Shown in pieces: positions 12,352 to 23,612 of a DNA stretch of 64,000 nt. The notes beneath the pieces were generated by a model. The model was not told the origin of the DNA. It did not search any database and saw only the letters and a program-made list of their open reading frames with translations. Numbering within the stretch: the first letter of the stretch is position 1; each line of letters opens with the position of its first letter. Source of the stretch: Plasmodium brasilianum. Lineage: Eukaryota > Apicomplexa > Aconoidasida > Haemosporida > Plasmodiidae. The stretch spans positions 1,326,001 to 1,390,000 of the forward strand of contig NC_090120.1 in assembly GCF_023973825.1 (NCBI RefSeq), in the 5' to 3' direction. The position numbers and the translations under genes are program-made.

Positions 12352-15287
12352 GTGCCCCGTTTTAATATATGCACATGCATTCATCAGGGGGGTAATTAAA
12401 TTAAAGGCGCCTACAAAATGATGAACATGAAAATAAAATGTATGTAGCTCCTTTTACGTGCCTCTTTTTTTTTTAATTTTTAATTTAATGGAAGTTGTCG
12501 TGAATACTTTTTGAAGCCCTCATACGAGCCAATTGATCTGAGTAAAAGAGCATAATAAGATATTCCACTTCGTCGTATTTTCTCTTTTTTCTGTACACGT
12601 TTGATGTATATATGCGTATGTGGTTGTACGTATACGTGGATTTATACATGTGGATATTTGTGTATGTGTGCAATTGTTCATGTTTGCACGGATCTATATC
12701 CCCTTTTGCACCTATTCTTACGCACACTTCATAAGATAAGGGATGGCTACAAACGAATAATTGGAGTGTACATAATGAAGATGCCATAATAGAGTACGCA
12801 GGAAAGGACAGCTGCAGGGAACCGGTAAGTAACAATTAAATATGATACAAATTCTTGTGTATACACATGTGTGAATATGTTAGTGTAATGTTATGCTAGT
12901 ACAGTTCTGCATGTACATGAGCACACGTCATACCAATTTTGTTTATTTGTGTCTTTACCACAACCTCTTTACAGAATCATCCCTTTCCTTTTGGGTGGCT
13001 TGACAAAAGGTTACAACATTTGTGTGTGTTCAATGCGTATGAACGTGTGTTCAATGCGTATGAACGTGTATTCAATGTGCATGAATGGGTATTCAATGTG
13101 CATGAATGGGTATTCAATGTGCATGAATGGGTATTCAATGTGTATGAATGTGTATGCAATGTTGTACGCACGTATATGTATATATAAGTTCACACACGCA
13201 TTTACATGTATACACACTTTTCCGCGCAAATTATGATCATATATACGTTTTTACGCTAAAAAATAAAATACAGAATGACCACTCGAACTTCTCTAATTAA
13301 AAAGGACTTTTTTTGTAAGGTAATATAAAAAAAATTGTGATCCTTTAAAAAAAATAAAATAATCAAAACAAAATAAAATAAAACATAATAAAGCAAAATA
13401 ATTAAAACAAAATAATTAAAACAAAATAAATTAAACAAAATAAATTAAACAAAATAAATTAAACAAAATAAATTAAACAAAATAAATTAAACAAAATAAA
13501 TTAAACAGAATAAATAAAACAAAATAAACTACAACGTCCTCCACATTTTGCACTTTTTGTTTCCCCCAGAAAACGATAGCCCAGTTGGAAGTTCAAATGA
13601 ACGACGCCCAAACGTGTGGATTAATTTTTAGAATCATAGGTGAACGAAATTATTGGGGGTTGCTAATTGATAACAAGATACTCAAACTCGTCCGCGTCAA
13701 GGATGGAGAATTAATAGTGCTGAAGGGTATGGACCAAAGGGGAGAATAATTTTGTTTTTGTCTTTTTTAAATATGTACATTTTATGCACATATTCTGATC
13801 AGCAAAATAAAAACAGATGACTAGGTGGCCAACTTTGGCATCAGTACTAACAGCTCATTTAAGTTGTCCTCATAAGTACATATATATGTATGTATGTATG
13901 TACATATGTATGTATGTAGTATATGTATGTATGTACATATGTACGTATGTAGTATATGTAATATATGCATGTATAATTACCTATATTGTCCCTTCGTGCA
14001 ATTTTCATTCGATACAGAATTTAGAGAATTAAAAATAAAAAAAGACGAATGGTACGTTTTATTTGCTCAAGAAGTTATAAAAGACATAAAAATTAAGGCG
14101 GGGAAATATGGAGATCTTTCTGTTGATTATTTGAGGAAACATCAGGACGAATCAGAATACAGTGAAAATAAGCAGGCATGTGCATAAATATATATATGCA
14201 TACATTTACAAATACATTGCACATACGTGTATACGTACACACGTATATACATACACACACTTATATATATATATATATATGAAGAGGTGACTGCTCTCCG
14301 CTGTTCTACGTTGTTACTCCTTGAGTGCAATTTTTTCTTTTTCAAAATGGGATCCGTCGATTTATAATATGCATAAATTGGCATACTTTCTCAGTACATG
14401 TAAATGTTGCTCTTTTACCTTATCTCTTTATAATATGTTTATAATTTCATTGGTCATTGATGTACGTATTCATACATATTTATATATAAAACAAACAGGA
14501 AAAATATATGTACGTGTTAATGTGATTTTTTAATTATTATATAGGGGGCAGTTGGCTTATTAGCAAATAAGGGAAATTGCAAATTCAGGAACATTGTAAT
14601 ATTTATTACCATTATGAAGTTACAATTTTCCTTGTCCTTTTTTCTCTCTCTTTTATTCACATGAGGAATTGATTATAATATATATTTACGTGGCTGTGTG
14701 TGCTTATACACGTATGTATATGAGTATATATATATATGCTTATGTAAGTACGTATATGTACGTTCGTATATGTACGTTCGTATATGTACGTTCGTATATG
14801 TACGTTCGAATATGTACGTATGCATATATATGTATACATACCTCTCAACAGATCTTGCGGGGAAAGAAGTGGAGCGGGGAGTACGAGAAATTGAAAAGCT
14901 CGAAAGGTTCCTTATTATACGACTTGGATGATATAGAATTATTATATGAAAATATGAAAGGTAATTAGTACATGCAGCATCCTGCAGAAAGAAGTACAAG
15001 TTAAGCTACTTATTGGACTGAATTCATATAAATGCATCTATACATAAATACGTACTTCTACATATATATATACATGTAGGATGGGATAAGAACCACTCTC
15101 ATCCCTTCAATTCCTTTTTAATATCGGAAAAAAATATTCCTTAATCCTTCGTTTCACTAATTCGTTTTACTAATTCGTTTTACTAATTCATCGCACCCTC
15201 TTTTGTGTTTTTTCAAATTTAGACTGGTGCCCGAAAGCCGCCTTGTGTTCGAAGAATAAATACGAAACAGCTAATTTTCAGGAGTAA
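11636..15287 (+). CDS. Secreted protein with ConA/LamG-like (jelly-roll) domain, about 11 exons
   Basis: Exons read by eye: 11636-11772, 12081-12130, about 12495-12541, 12736-12824, 12975-13009, 13274-13319, 13570-13726, 14028 to about 14178, 14545-14595, 14852-14960 and 15223-15287. The product is about 310 aa. The first exon starts with a signal-peptide-like MVKKILAVVLCFLHF. The central exons read like a concanavalin-A/LamG fold: W.VHNEDAIIEY, then CGLIFRIIGERNYWGLLID, KLVRVKDGELIVLK, KKDEWYVLFAQ, and the closing GAVGLLANKGNCKFRNI strand typical of sugar- or ligand-binding jelly rolls. The last exon has two Cys (DWCPKAALCSK). Most phases close exactly. Two junctions are unresolved: 12130 to 12495 (phase mismatch, perhaps a missed micro-exon) and 14178 to 14545 (GC donor or alternative GT). 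It is conserved at this place in Plasmodium as far as I recall; the function is unknown. Confidence 0.75.
13022..13165 (+). repeat. About 20-bp minisatellite in intron 5 of the secreted-protein gene
   Basis: About seven units of the form GT(A/G)TTCAATG(C/T)G(T/C)ATGAA plus a few bases sit between the exons ending at 13009 and starting at 13274. Units drift from GCGTATGAACGT to GTGCATGAATGG along the array. It opens several frames on both strands, none of which is a gene. Confidence 0.9.
13395..13535 (+). repeat. 14-bp minisatellite in intron 6
   Basis: About nine copies of AAAATAAATTAAAC lie between exons 13274-13319 and 13570-13726, preceded by a degenerate AAATAATTAAAAC version. Confidence 0.9.
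14740..14825 (+). repeat. 13-bp minisatellite in intron 10 (before exon 14852)
   Basis: Five to six copies of TATGTACGTTCGT occupy the intron upstream of the exon at 14852. Confidence 0.85.
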
Positions 15288-15908
15288 AATATCCTATTAA
15301 TGTGACCATCTTAATTATGTATGTTCAAACACGCACAAACATATAGAGTTCTACATGTACGTATTCGTTTCTTCCTTCCTAATTTTTTTGATGATGCGAA
15401 AACTTTTTTTTTTTTTTTTTAAATACGCTTGTGAAAAATTCTTTTTTTTTTTTAAAAAAAATATGCTTGCTAAAATTTCTTCTTTTTCAAAAAATAATAT
15501 GCTTGAGAAAGTTTCTTTTTATTTAAAAAAAAAAAAAAAATGTATGCGAAAAGATCTTTTTCTTTAAGAAAAAATACGAATGCGAATTTTTTTTTTTTTT
15601 TTCTGTGTGTAACATGGCTTCACATATATGTTTACGCATGTGCACGAAGTGGATATAGGTATACGATTTTTAAAACGTATGAACTGAGTTATTCTGAATA
15701 GTTTAAGCATATATGGTGGTGTGTGTATAACTATATATATATATATGTTGCAGATATATACAAACTTGTGCTATGTTTCCCCTATTGTGATGATCTTTTT
15801 TATAACAGCATCTCACTGCCTACTCCTTCACCTGCGAAGCGGAAAGCTAAGACGTACATGGCGTGCATAATGTACATGGCATACATCTCCTGAGAACACC
15901 TTTTCAAA
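15288..15908. other. Intergenic region with degenerate repeat
   Basis: The stretch 15385-15600 contains four to five degenerate units built on ATGCTTG(A/T)GAAA(A/G)TTT separated by poly-T or poly-A tracts. The following 300 bases are less AT-rich and are probably the 5' UTR of the pABA synthase gene. No exon is supported. Confidence 0.55.
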
Positions 15909-18900
15909 ATGGGAAAACACATCGTTAGTCTGTTTATCGATAACTACGATTCATATTCCTACAACATCGTCAATTATTTGCACAAGGTAAACCGTGCAGA
16001 ACCTATAATAGTATACCCGGATAAATTGAATTTTAATGAATTCATGAGAAACTACTATGATATAATTGACAATATTGTTATATCTCCAGGGTATGGTAAC
16101 CCTGAAACAAATACAAACAATGATTTAGTGATAGAAATATTGAAGAATAAAATTAATATGCCTATTTTAGGCATATGTTATGGGCATCAATTAATATGCT
16201 ACTTTTATGGGTGTAAAATTGAAAAAGTAAAAAATATGTTTCATGGTAATACAAACATTATTAATATATGCAATGATGAAAGGAGAGGAGTATGTGTTTT
16301 ATTTAATAACATAAAAGATAAATTCAAAGCAGTTTGCTATAACTCTTTAAAAGTAAGTGAACAACATATGAGTGATAAATTACATATAACCTGTTATTCT
16401 ATTTATTTAAATGAATATATTGTAATGGGCACTCAACATAAACACTTACCTTACTACACTGTTCAGTATCATCCCGAATCGGTTGGAACTGATTTTAATA
16501 TTGTCTTTTTTGAAAATTTTAAAAATATCACTTTAAAATATATTAATACAAATAAAGACATTAAAGTTAACATATTAGAATATAAATTATCAACGAATTT
16601 TGAAAAAAAAAAAATAAAGAATGTTAAGAATGGTGTACTACAACAATGCACATGGAAACTAACAATTTTAAATATCGTGGGGTTAAAAAATATTTGCGCA
16701 ATTGCTTACGAAATATTTAAAAATATTGCGTATTGTGAAGATGACATATGTTTTTGGCTTGATAGTAATCATGAAATTTTATACAAAGAAAAGGAGAGGA
16801 GTTCAATTGAGGGGGGAAATACCACCTCTGATAAGGTTAGCTTCGATGAAATGCTAAATAATTCTAGGTTTTCTTACATGGGCAATACCAAAGGGGTTCT
16901 AAGTGAGGTTATAGAGTACTACTACTGCTATGGAACAAATAATCATGAAAGAAATAACTTGGAAAAAGGGTCGTGCGAAGAGAGGGACTGCCAAAAGAGC
17001 AATTGCGAACATTTTAATAGCGTTGTTGTAAACTTGACGAGAGAAAAAAGTGGTAACAAGTACCGAATTAACTATCACACAGATAAGCATGACAGCTGTT
17101 TGGTTCACCACTTGAACGAAAGGATTGAGCGCTTTAAAGATAATTTTACTATTGATTATAAGCGGGTACACATACATGACCTCCTCGAGAGCAGCGAAAA
17201 AGAATCAAACAATAGAACATATGAAAGTAATAGAACCAATATTAGTAGGAGCGCCAATGTTAGTAGCAACATAGGCCTGGGTACCTCTACTAATACCGTT
17301 AACGGGCAGAAGAAGCTGCTAGAGTACTGTGTAAATGGATATAATGAATATTCCTCAGGAGAGAACCATGGGGACGATGGTAAGTGCTCCAAAAACGAAG
17401 TAGAAGAAGACGAATTTATAAATAGTAAAGACTCGTGTTTAATGGGTTACTTTGGTTTCTTTAACTACGAATACAAATATGAAACAATCAAAAATATATA
17501 TGGAAAAAAATATGAACACGTAAGAAGTGACAGTGAAGAGGGTTCTTACCCTGTCTCTGTATTTATTTTCCCCCAGAATTTCATTGCTCTGAATATGCCA
17601 AAAAATAGCGTTTATTTAATTTCGCTTTTGCCAGAAGAACAATCTTTTAAAAGCTACCTTTCGAGCTTACCCAATGACCATAACATCAACGAAATGGAAG
17701 AGAAATTAACCATGACAGAGTTACAAAATGGGTTAAGTACTTCATCGAAGCGTAGTCCATGTGACTACCACTCCTGCTTTCATCAACACTACCGCTACTC
17801 ATATGAGGATATCAAAAATTATAATGATCAATGGAATTATGGCACGTCATATAAAATTCGTCATATTGTAAAAAATTTGATGGATGAAAAAAGTGGCTAC
17901 AAGGAATGGAAAGGAAAAGAAAACAAAGACAAGGATCATAATGCTATTGTTAAGGATGTAAAGTTGAGCAAGTTTACTTTTACTTCTTCATTGAGTAAAG
18001 AGATGTATATAGAAAATATTAAAGCATGTAAAGAGTATATTGAAAAGGGCCACTCATATGAACTCTGTTTAACGACGAAATTTAAAGGGTCCTTTTGTAC
18101 TAAGTCTGAATTGACAGCTCTTAATCTTTTGGACTTATATAAATACATGAGAACTGTAAATAAAGTTTCTTACAGTTGCTATATACACTATGATAGAACA
18201 ATAGTGCGAAATGAGGAAAGGGGAATGAATGATGAGCCAACAAAAAAGATTGTAAATGATAAATTAAAATTTACAATATTGTGCTTTAGTCCTGAAGAAT
18301 TTTTACGAAAAAATAAAGACAGTATTATGTTTAGTAAACCTATTAAGGGTACAATCGAAAGAGGAAAAACAGAAGAAGACGATAATATTTTAAAAGATAA
18401 ACTATTTAATGATAAAAAGGAGAGATCAGAAAACTTAATGATTGTAGACCTAACAACAAATGACTTCAACCGAATATGCGAACGGGACACTGTAAAAGTA
18501 GTGAAATTATTTCATATAGAAACGTATACATTTCTTCATCAAATGGTATCTAAAATTACAGGAAAAATCAAACACGACAAAACGTTTGCCGATGCTATCA
18601 TTAATATTTTCCCCGGTGGATCTATGACTGGCTCCCCAAAATTTATTTCCATGTCCATCTTACAAAAGTACAAATAAGGCAACAGTCGCCCGCAAACGGG
18701 TTCATGTGAGCCCGGCTCAACATGTTTATACGAGCATATGTACGGACGTATGTACGTGAGTGTATGGATGTATGTTTGTGTGTACGTATGCGCGTAGCTC
18801 GCACAGCTGCACATGCTCTCACCCCCATTTCGCATAAGTGTTATCTAATCACCTACACCACTTCACATTCGTACACCCATCTTTTGTGCCCACATTTACA

Positions 18901-19592
18901 GCATCGAAAACACACCCAGGGGTATATACTCTGGTTCCATCGGCTTCATTTCTATCCAAGGGAATTTCATTTTTAACATAGTTATTCGGACGGCTATAAT
19001 AAAAAATGACAATGTACTTTTACATATGCAGCTTTTGCGACGAATAAGATGAACAGAAATGCAAATAAAAAGAATAATAAAAATAAAAATACGAATAAAA
19101 AGACGAAAAAAAATAAATTAAAATATACGAATAAAAATGCATCCTTCGACACATGCTTTTTGTTAATCCTCCCTTTTTTGAAGATTTCTATAGGAGCCGG
19201 CGGGGCCATCACAATAAAAAGCGACGAAAAGGAAGAATACAACGAAATGCTCTTAAAATTTATGAGTATAGCACGCCCAATTAGGTACGTTTAGCAAATT
19301 ACATTTACGCACACTTAAAGGCATACATATATACATATGCGTACATGTACATGCATACGTACATGTACATGCATACGTACATGTTCAAACATACGTACAT
19401 GTTCAAACATACGTACATGTTCAAACATACGTACATGTTCAAACATACGTACATGATCAAACATACGAACATGTTCAAACATACGTACATGTGCATATTA
19501 TATATACCTTTTTTTTCCATTTTTCATCAATTTACCCGAACAGTTACTATTTAAAAGAGCGTCACAGTGCTGAAGTGGAATACAGGCTCTAG
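15909..19592 (+). CDS. Bifunctional para-aminobenzoate (aminodeoxychorismate) synthase, 4 exons
   Basis: Exons are 15909-18667, 18902-19013, 19184-19284 and 19544-19592. All phases close and give 1,006 aa. The enzyme converts chorismate and glutamine to aminodeoxychorismate for folate synthesis. The N-terminal glutaminase (PabA) half has DNYDSYSYNIVNYL, the nucleophile Cys in GICYGHQ (about residue 89-91) and the His/Glu pair in QYHPES (about 187). A long Asn/Ser/Glu-rich linker precedes the chorismate-binding (PabB) half: PIKGTIERG (about 811), DLTTNDFNRIC, FPGGSMTGSPK (about 901), then the spliced exons supplying RGIYSGSIGF and GAGGAITIKSD. The Lys in PIKGT is the mark of aminodeoxychorismate rather than anthranilate synthase. 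The usual DLxRND signature reads DLTTND here. The start precedes the GATase core with no room for a transit peptide, so a cytosolic location is likely. Confidence 0.95.
19340..19492 (+). repeat. 18-bp minisatellite in intron 3 of pABA synthase
   Basis: Units of CATACGTACATGTTCAAA (early units have ATGTACATG instead) repeat about eight times between the exons ending at 19284 and starting at 19544. Confidence 0.9.
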
Positions 19593-19593
19593 A

Positions 19594-19755
19594 TATTTCA
19601 AGATATATTTCAAGTTTTATGTACGTTTTAATTCAAGATATATTTCAAGTTTTATGTACGTTTTAATTCAAGATATATTTCAAGTTTTATGTACGTTTTA
19701 ATTCAAGATATATTTCAAGTTTTTGTATGTTTTAATTCAAGATTTATTTCAAATT
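19594..19755 (+). repeat. About 36-bp repeat in the 3' flank of pABA synthase
   Basis: Four units contain AAGATATATTTCAAGTTT followed by TATGTACGTTTTAATTC, directly after the stop codon. The last unit is diverged. Confidence 0.9.
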
Positions 19756-20902
19756 TTATTTTTACTTTTTTTTTTTTTTGTTTTTTCCCCTATTCCTTTT
19801 ACTTGTGTACCCCCCAAAATTTACCTACTGGCTCGGAATTCGCCTTATCTCTGAAAACGCCATGTAGAGCTATAATAAGAGGAGGAAGGGGGGTGATCAT
19901 CATACTAAGCTTCTTCACTTTACCATACAAAAATATTAGAACATTTAAAAAAAATATTGCACCACCTATTGTATACGATGCCTCCAGCTTTACTTATGCT
20001 AGAGAATATATATATATTTTTTTTTAATTAGGAATTTTACGGCAGACATTACATATGTATATTACTTAATTTAAAAAAAGTTTATGCGCTAAAAATATAA
20101 CTGTTAAGTGTAAAGTGAATATGTATAGGGGTAGAGAAGCAAAATAAAATAATAAAGTAACCTTGAAATACAATTATGACACTATAAACATTTAAAAGGA
20201 TATAAAACGCATGCAAACATAGCGATGATAACATATGTATACATAAGTACACATATATATATATATACTATTTTTAGCGGTTAACACATTTAATTTAATA
20301 GGCATGTTGCAAATAACGTTTTAACTTCAACTTCATTTTGACGTTTACTTCAATTTTGACTTCAATTTTAAAGTATAAAAAAAAAAAAAAAAATTTATTT
20401 TCGAGTATATCATAATTCCGCAAAAACATTATCACGATATCGTAATATAACATCCTTTAACTTGTATTAATAAAAATAGGAGCTAAACAATTAAAAAAAA
20501 AAGAACATAAAATAAAACTAAAAAAATTAAAATAAAAAAAATATTTAAAATAAATAAAACAAATAGAAATCTTTATTATATTCTAAATAAAATAAATTGT
20601 ACGCAAGGCACATATAGCTTCACTGAAAGCATAATTATTACTCTAACAAAAATATTGTTTTAAAGGGGAAAAAAAAATCAAGTAAGATTAATGAGTATCA
20701 TTGGGGGCATGTGAATATGTACCTGCCTGCATTTTTGCGAGTTGCGTACATCTGCATGTACGTACATACAATACGTACATATGTGTATACATATATATGT
20801 ACACCTGTATGTACATCTTTTTTTTATGTGAGTACACTTCTTATCAACGCTCACACATTCCCGCGTACTATTTTTTTTTTTTTTTCCTTATGTAGAGCGA
20901 AA
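19756..20902. other. Intergenic region with a less AT-rich island
   Basis: The stretch 19800-19990 is clearly richer in GC and complexity than its surroundings and is open in a + frame, but I could not attach splice partners or a start codon. The rest is AT-rich PGK promoter DNA. See findings. Confidence 0.5.
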
Positions 20903-22153
20903 ATGTTGGGTAAGAAACTAAGCATAACGGATGTAAAGGATTTAAAGAACAAAAAAATTTTGGTAAGAGTGGATTTTAACGTACCTATAGAAAATGGAAT
21001 AATAAAAGATAACACAAGAATTAAGGCAACACTGCCAACAATTAATTATTTAAAAAAGGAAGGAGCTTCAAAAATCATTTTAATATCCCATTGTGGTAGA
21101 CCTGATGGAATGAAAAATAGCAAGTATACCTTAAGACCAGTTGCTGATAATTTGAAGACTTTATTAGGAGAAGAAGTATTATTTTTGAATGACTGTGTAG
21201 GAGAAGAAATAGAAAAAGAAATAAGCAAAGCAAAGGATAACTCAGTTATTTTATTAGAAAATTTAAGGTTTCATATTGAAGAAGAAGGAAAAGGAATAGA
21301 TAAGGATGGAAATAAAATAAAAGCAAATAAAGATGATGTGGAAAAATTTCAAAATGATTTGACAAAATTAGGGGATATATTTATTAATGATGCATTTGGT
21401 ACAGCACATAGAGCTCATAGTAGTATGGTAGGAGTCAAATTAGACATTAAAGCATCTGGTTTTTTAATGAAAAAAGAATTAGAATATTTTAGTAAAGCAT
21501 TAGAAAATCCACAGAGACCATTACTAGCTATTTTAGGTGGAGCTAAAGTTTCTGATAAGATACAATTAATAAAAAATCTATTAGATAGAGTAGATAGAAT
21601 GATTATAGGTGGCGGTATGGCTTATACATTTAAATATGTTTTAAATAATATGAAAATTGGGAAGTCCTTATTTGATGAAGCAGGTAGTAAAATAGTAGGT
21701 GAAATTATGCAAAAGGCAAAAAATAAAAATGTCCAAATTATTCTACCAGTAGATTTTAAAATAGCTGATAACTTTGACAACAATGCGAATACCAAAATTG
21801 TTACAGATGAAGAGGGAATTGAAGATAATTGGATGGGATTAGATGCAGGTAATAAAAGTATAGAAAAATATAAAGATATAATTTTAACTTCAAAAACTAT
21901 TATTTGGAATGGACCTCAAGGTGTTTTTGAAATGCCGAATTTTGCTAAAGGCAGTATTGAATGTTTAAAGCTAGTTGTTGAAGCTACTAAGAAAGGTGCT
22001 ATTACTATTGTTGGAGGAGGTGATACTGCTTCCCTAGTTGAACAACAACAAATGAAAGATGAAGTTAGTCATGTTTCAACTGGAGGAGGAGCATCTCTAG
22101 AACTTTTAGAAGGGAAGGAATTGCCAGGAGTAGTTGCCTTATCAGACAAATGA
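20903..22153 (+). CDS. PGK: Phosphoglycerate kinase
   Basis: This is a single-exon gene of 416 aa, the length I recall for Plasmodium PGK. It catalyses ATP formation from 1,3-bisphosphoglycerate in cytosolic glycolysis. Signatures are in order: [11 protein letters not shown] (about 22-32), [59 protein letters not shown] and the nucleotide loop [11 protein letters not shown] near the C-terminus, then [14 protein letters not shown]. The frame is open for another 64 codons upstream, but that stretch is an AC/AT repeat and poly-T. The start at 20903 (MLGKKLSI) matches the family N-terminus and follows a purine-rich AGAGCGAAA context. Confidence 0.97.
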   Translation: MLGKKLSITDVKDLKNKKILVRVDFNVPIENGIIKDNTRIKATLPTINYLKKEGASKIILISHCGRPDGMKNSKYTLRPVADNLKTLLGEEVLFLNDCVGEEIEKEISKAKDNSVILLENLRFHIEEEGKGIDKDGNKIKANKDDVEKFQNDLTKLGDIFINDAFGTAHRAHSSMVGVKLDIKASGFLMKKELEYFSKALENPQRPLLAILGGAKVSDKIQLIKNLLDRVDRMIIGGGMAYTFKYVLNNMKIGKSLFDEAGSKIVGEIMQKAKNKNVQIILPVDFKIADNFDNNANTKIVTDEEGIEDNWMGLDAGNKSIEKYKDIILTSKTIIWNGPQGVFEMPNFAKGSIECLKLVVEATKKGAITIVGGGDTASLVEQQQMKDEVSHVSTGGGASLELLEGKELPGVVALSDK

Positions 22154-23019
22154 TTTAGTGTGAGCCAGTTTCCCTATCCGCATGGTTACATGCGTCGTGT
22201 ATTATTATATGCGCATATATATGCGTTTGTGTATGCATATATATATATATATATGTATGTGCGAACATGTGTACATATGTGGGCCCTTTTTGCACATGCA
22301 TATGTGCTCCATGCGTTTTTGCTTAACTTTTTCGAAGGAACTCCGCCAAAACTGTTGAACTTACAATGTGTGTGTGATTTACCATTTTTCATAGTAACAT
22401 CGTTGATAATAAAAAAAAAAAAAAAAAAAAAATTTATTTCATTGGTCGAACAATGCTTCCTGCGAGATGTTCGCTTTTATAAGGTTATAATCACTTGAGG
22501 TGAAAACGAAATACGAAATAGTCTTGAACTGGTTGCGAATAGCATGAGCATGCGTCCATATATGTATGTGTATTCATGTATACGTATCGAAATAAGTGCA
22601 AGATAAATTTTATGCGGATGACAAGACGTCTAAATGAGGGAGGGGGGAAAATAAAAAAATAAAGTAAAATGAATAGAGCAAAATAAATAAAGCAAAATGA
22701 ATAGAGCAAAATAAATAAAGCAAAATAAATAAAGCAAAATGAATAGAGCAAAATAAATAAAGCAAAATGAATAGAGCAAAATAAATAAAGCAAAATGAAT
22801 AGAGCAAAATAAATAAAGCAAAATGAATAGAGTAAAATATAATAAAACAAAGGCGTAAAAAGTATGCCCATCATTATATAGTTGCAATTTTCATGAGACC
22901 CAATATGCAACTCGAATTGCAACAGCCACCCAGAACTCAAAAAACATGTGGTGTTCTTTTCTTCAGTATTTTTCGTCCCGTAAATATATGGTTTAAAATT
23001 ATACGAATACCAAAAATAT
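22154..23019. other. Intergenic region, mixed coding-like islands and minisatellite
   Basis: The 3' flank of PGK contains a + frame at about 22320-22498 with non-repetitive composition, ending near a GTTATA donor-like site. A 27-29 bp repeat follows at 22660-22840 (AATAAATAAAGC / AAAATGAATAGAGC, about seven copies). A second non-repetitive island lies at 22860-23019. No complete gene model could be closed. Confidence 0.45.
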
Positions 23020-23355
23020 ATGTCAGCTAATGGACGACAATTAGTAAAGGTATGTACACAACAAATATACATATCTGTATGTACGCAACGTTTTCTTTTA
23101 TATATATTTTTTTTTACGTATATTTCTGCAAGCTCAGGCAATATAATAAGTCATGTCGGGATAAACCATTACTACACGTACATAACCTTATTTATGCTTC
23201 TAAATATATACATATATATATATATATATGTATATATATTTATACGTGGGTTTAATATGGCCCTAAAATGTTAAAAAAAAAAAAAAAATTTTGTAGCTCT
23301 AATAGTAATTCGATTGACGGGGAGGAACAAATGTTATATAAACGCCATTAGTTGA
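23020..23355 (+). CDS. Tentative small spliced gene (3 exons, about 61 aa)
   Basis: Putative exons are 23020-23049 (MSANGRQLVK, then a GTATGT donor), 23133-23229 (after a TTTCTGCAAG acceptor; begins LRQYNKSCRDKPLL) and 23297-23355 (after TTTTGTAG; LIVIRLTGRNKCYINAIS and stop). Phases close with these sites, but the end of exon 2 runs through a TA microsatellite and the third exon is also open in a second frame. I recognise no family. It lies between PGK and GS on the same strand. It could equally be a UTR or a non-coding transcript. Confidence 0.25.
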
Positions 23356-23439
23356 ATGAAAAAATTAATGCAGGCATTTTTACTTATAAAACACGCATAT
23401 TCATCTAAAATTGGGTGGTTATCATATCTTTTTTTTTTT

Positions 23440-23612
23440 TCATTTTTCATTTTTCTCTTTTCTCTTTTCTCTTTTCATTTTTCTTCTTTTTTCATTTTTC
23501 TTCTTTTTTCATTTTTCTTCTTTTTTCATTTTTCTTCTTTTTTCATTTTTCTTCTTTTTTCATTTTACTTTTTTTTTATCTTTTATCTTTTCTTTTCTTT
23601 TTTTTTTCTTGG
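23440..23612 (+). repeat. Pyrimidine-rich minisatellite
   Basis: TTTTTCATTTTTCTTC-type units (about 19 bp, eight or more copies) form a C/T-only + strand tract with the shape of a long polypyrimidine run. It produces long Phe/Ser/Leu frames that are not genes. Confidence 0.85.

Noticed and set aside
20711..20902. 64-codon N-terminal extension of PGK
   Set aside because: It is encoded by AC/AT repeat and poly-T DNA; PGK from the ATG at 20903 already has the full 416-residue family length.
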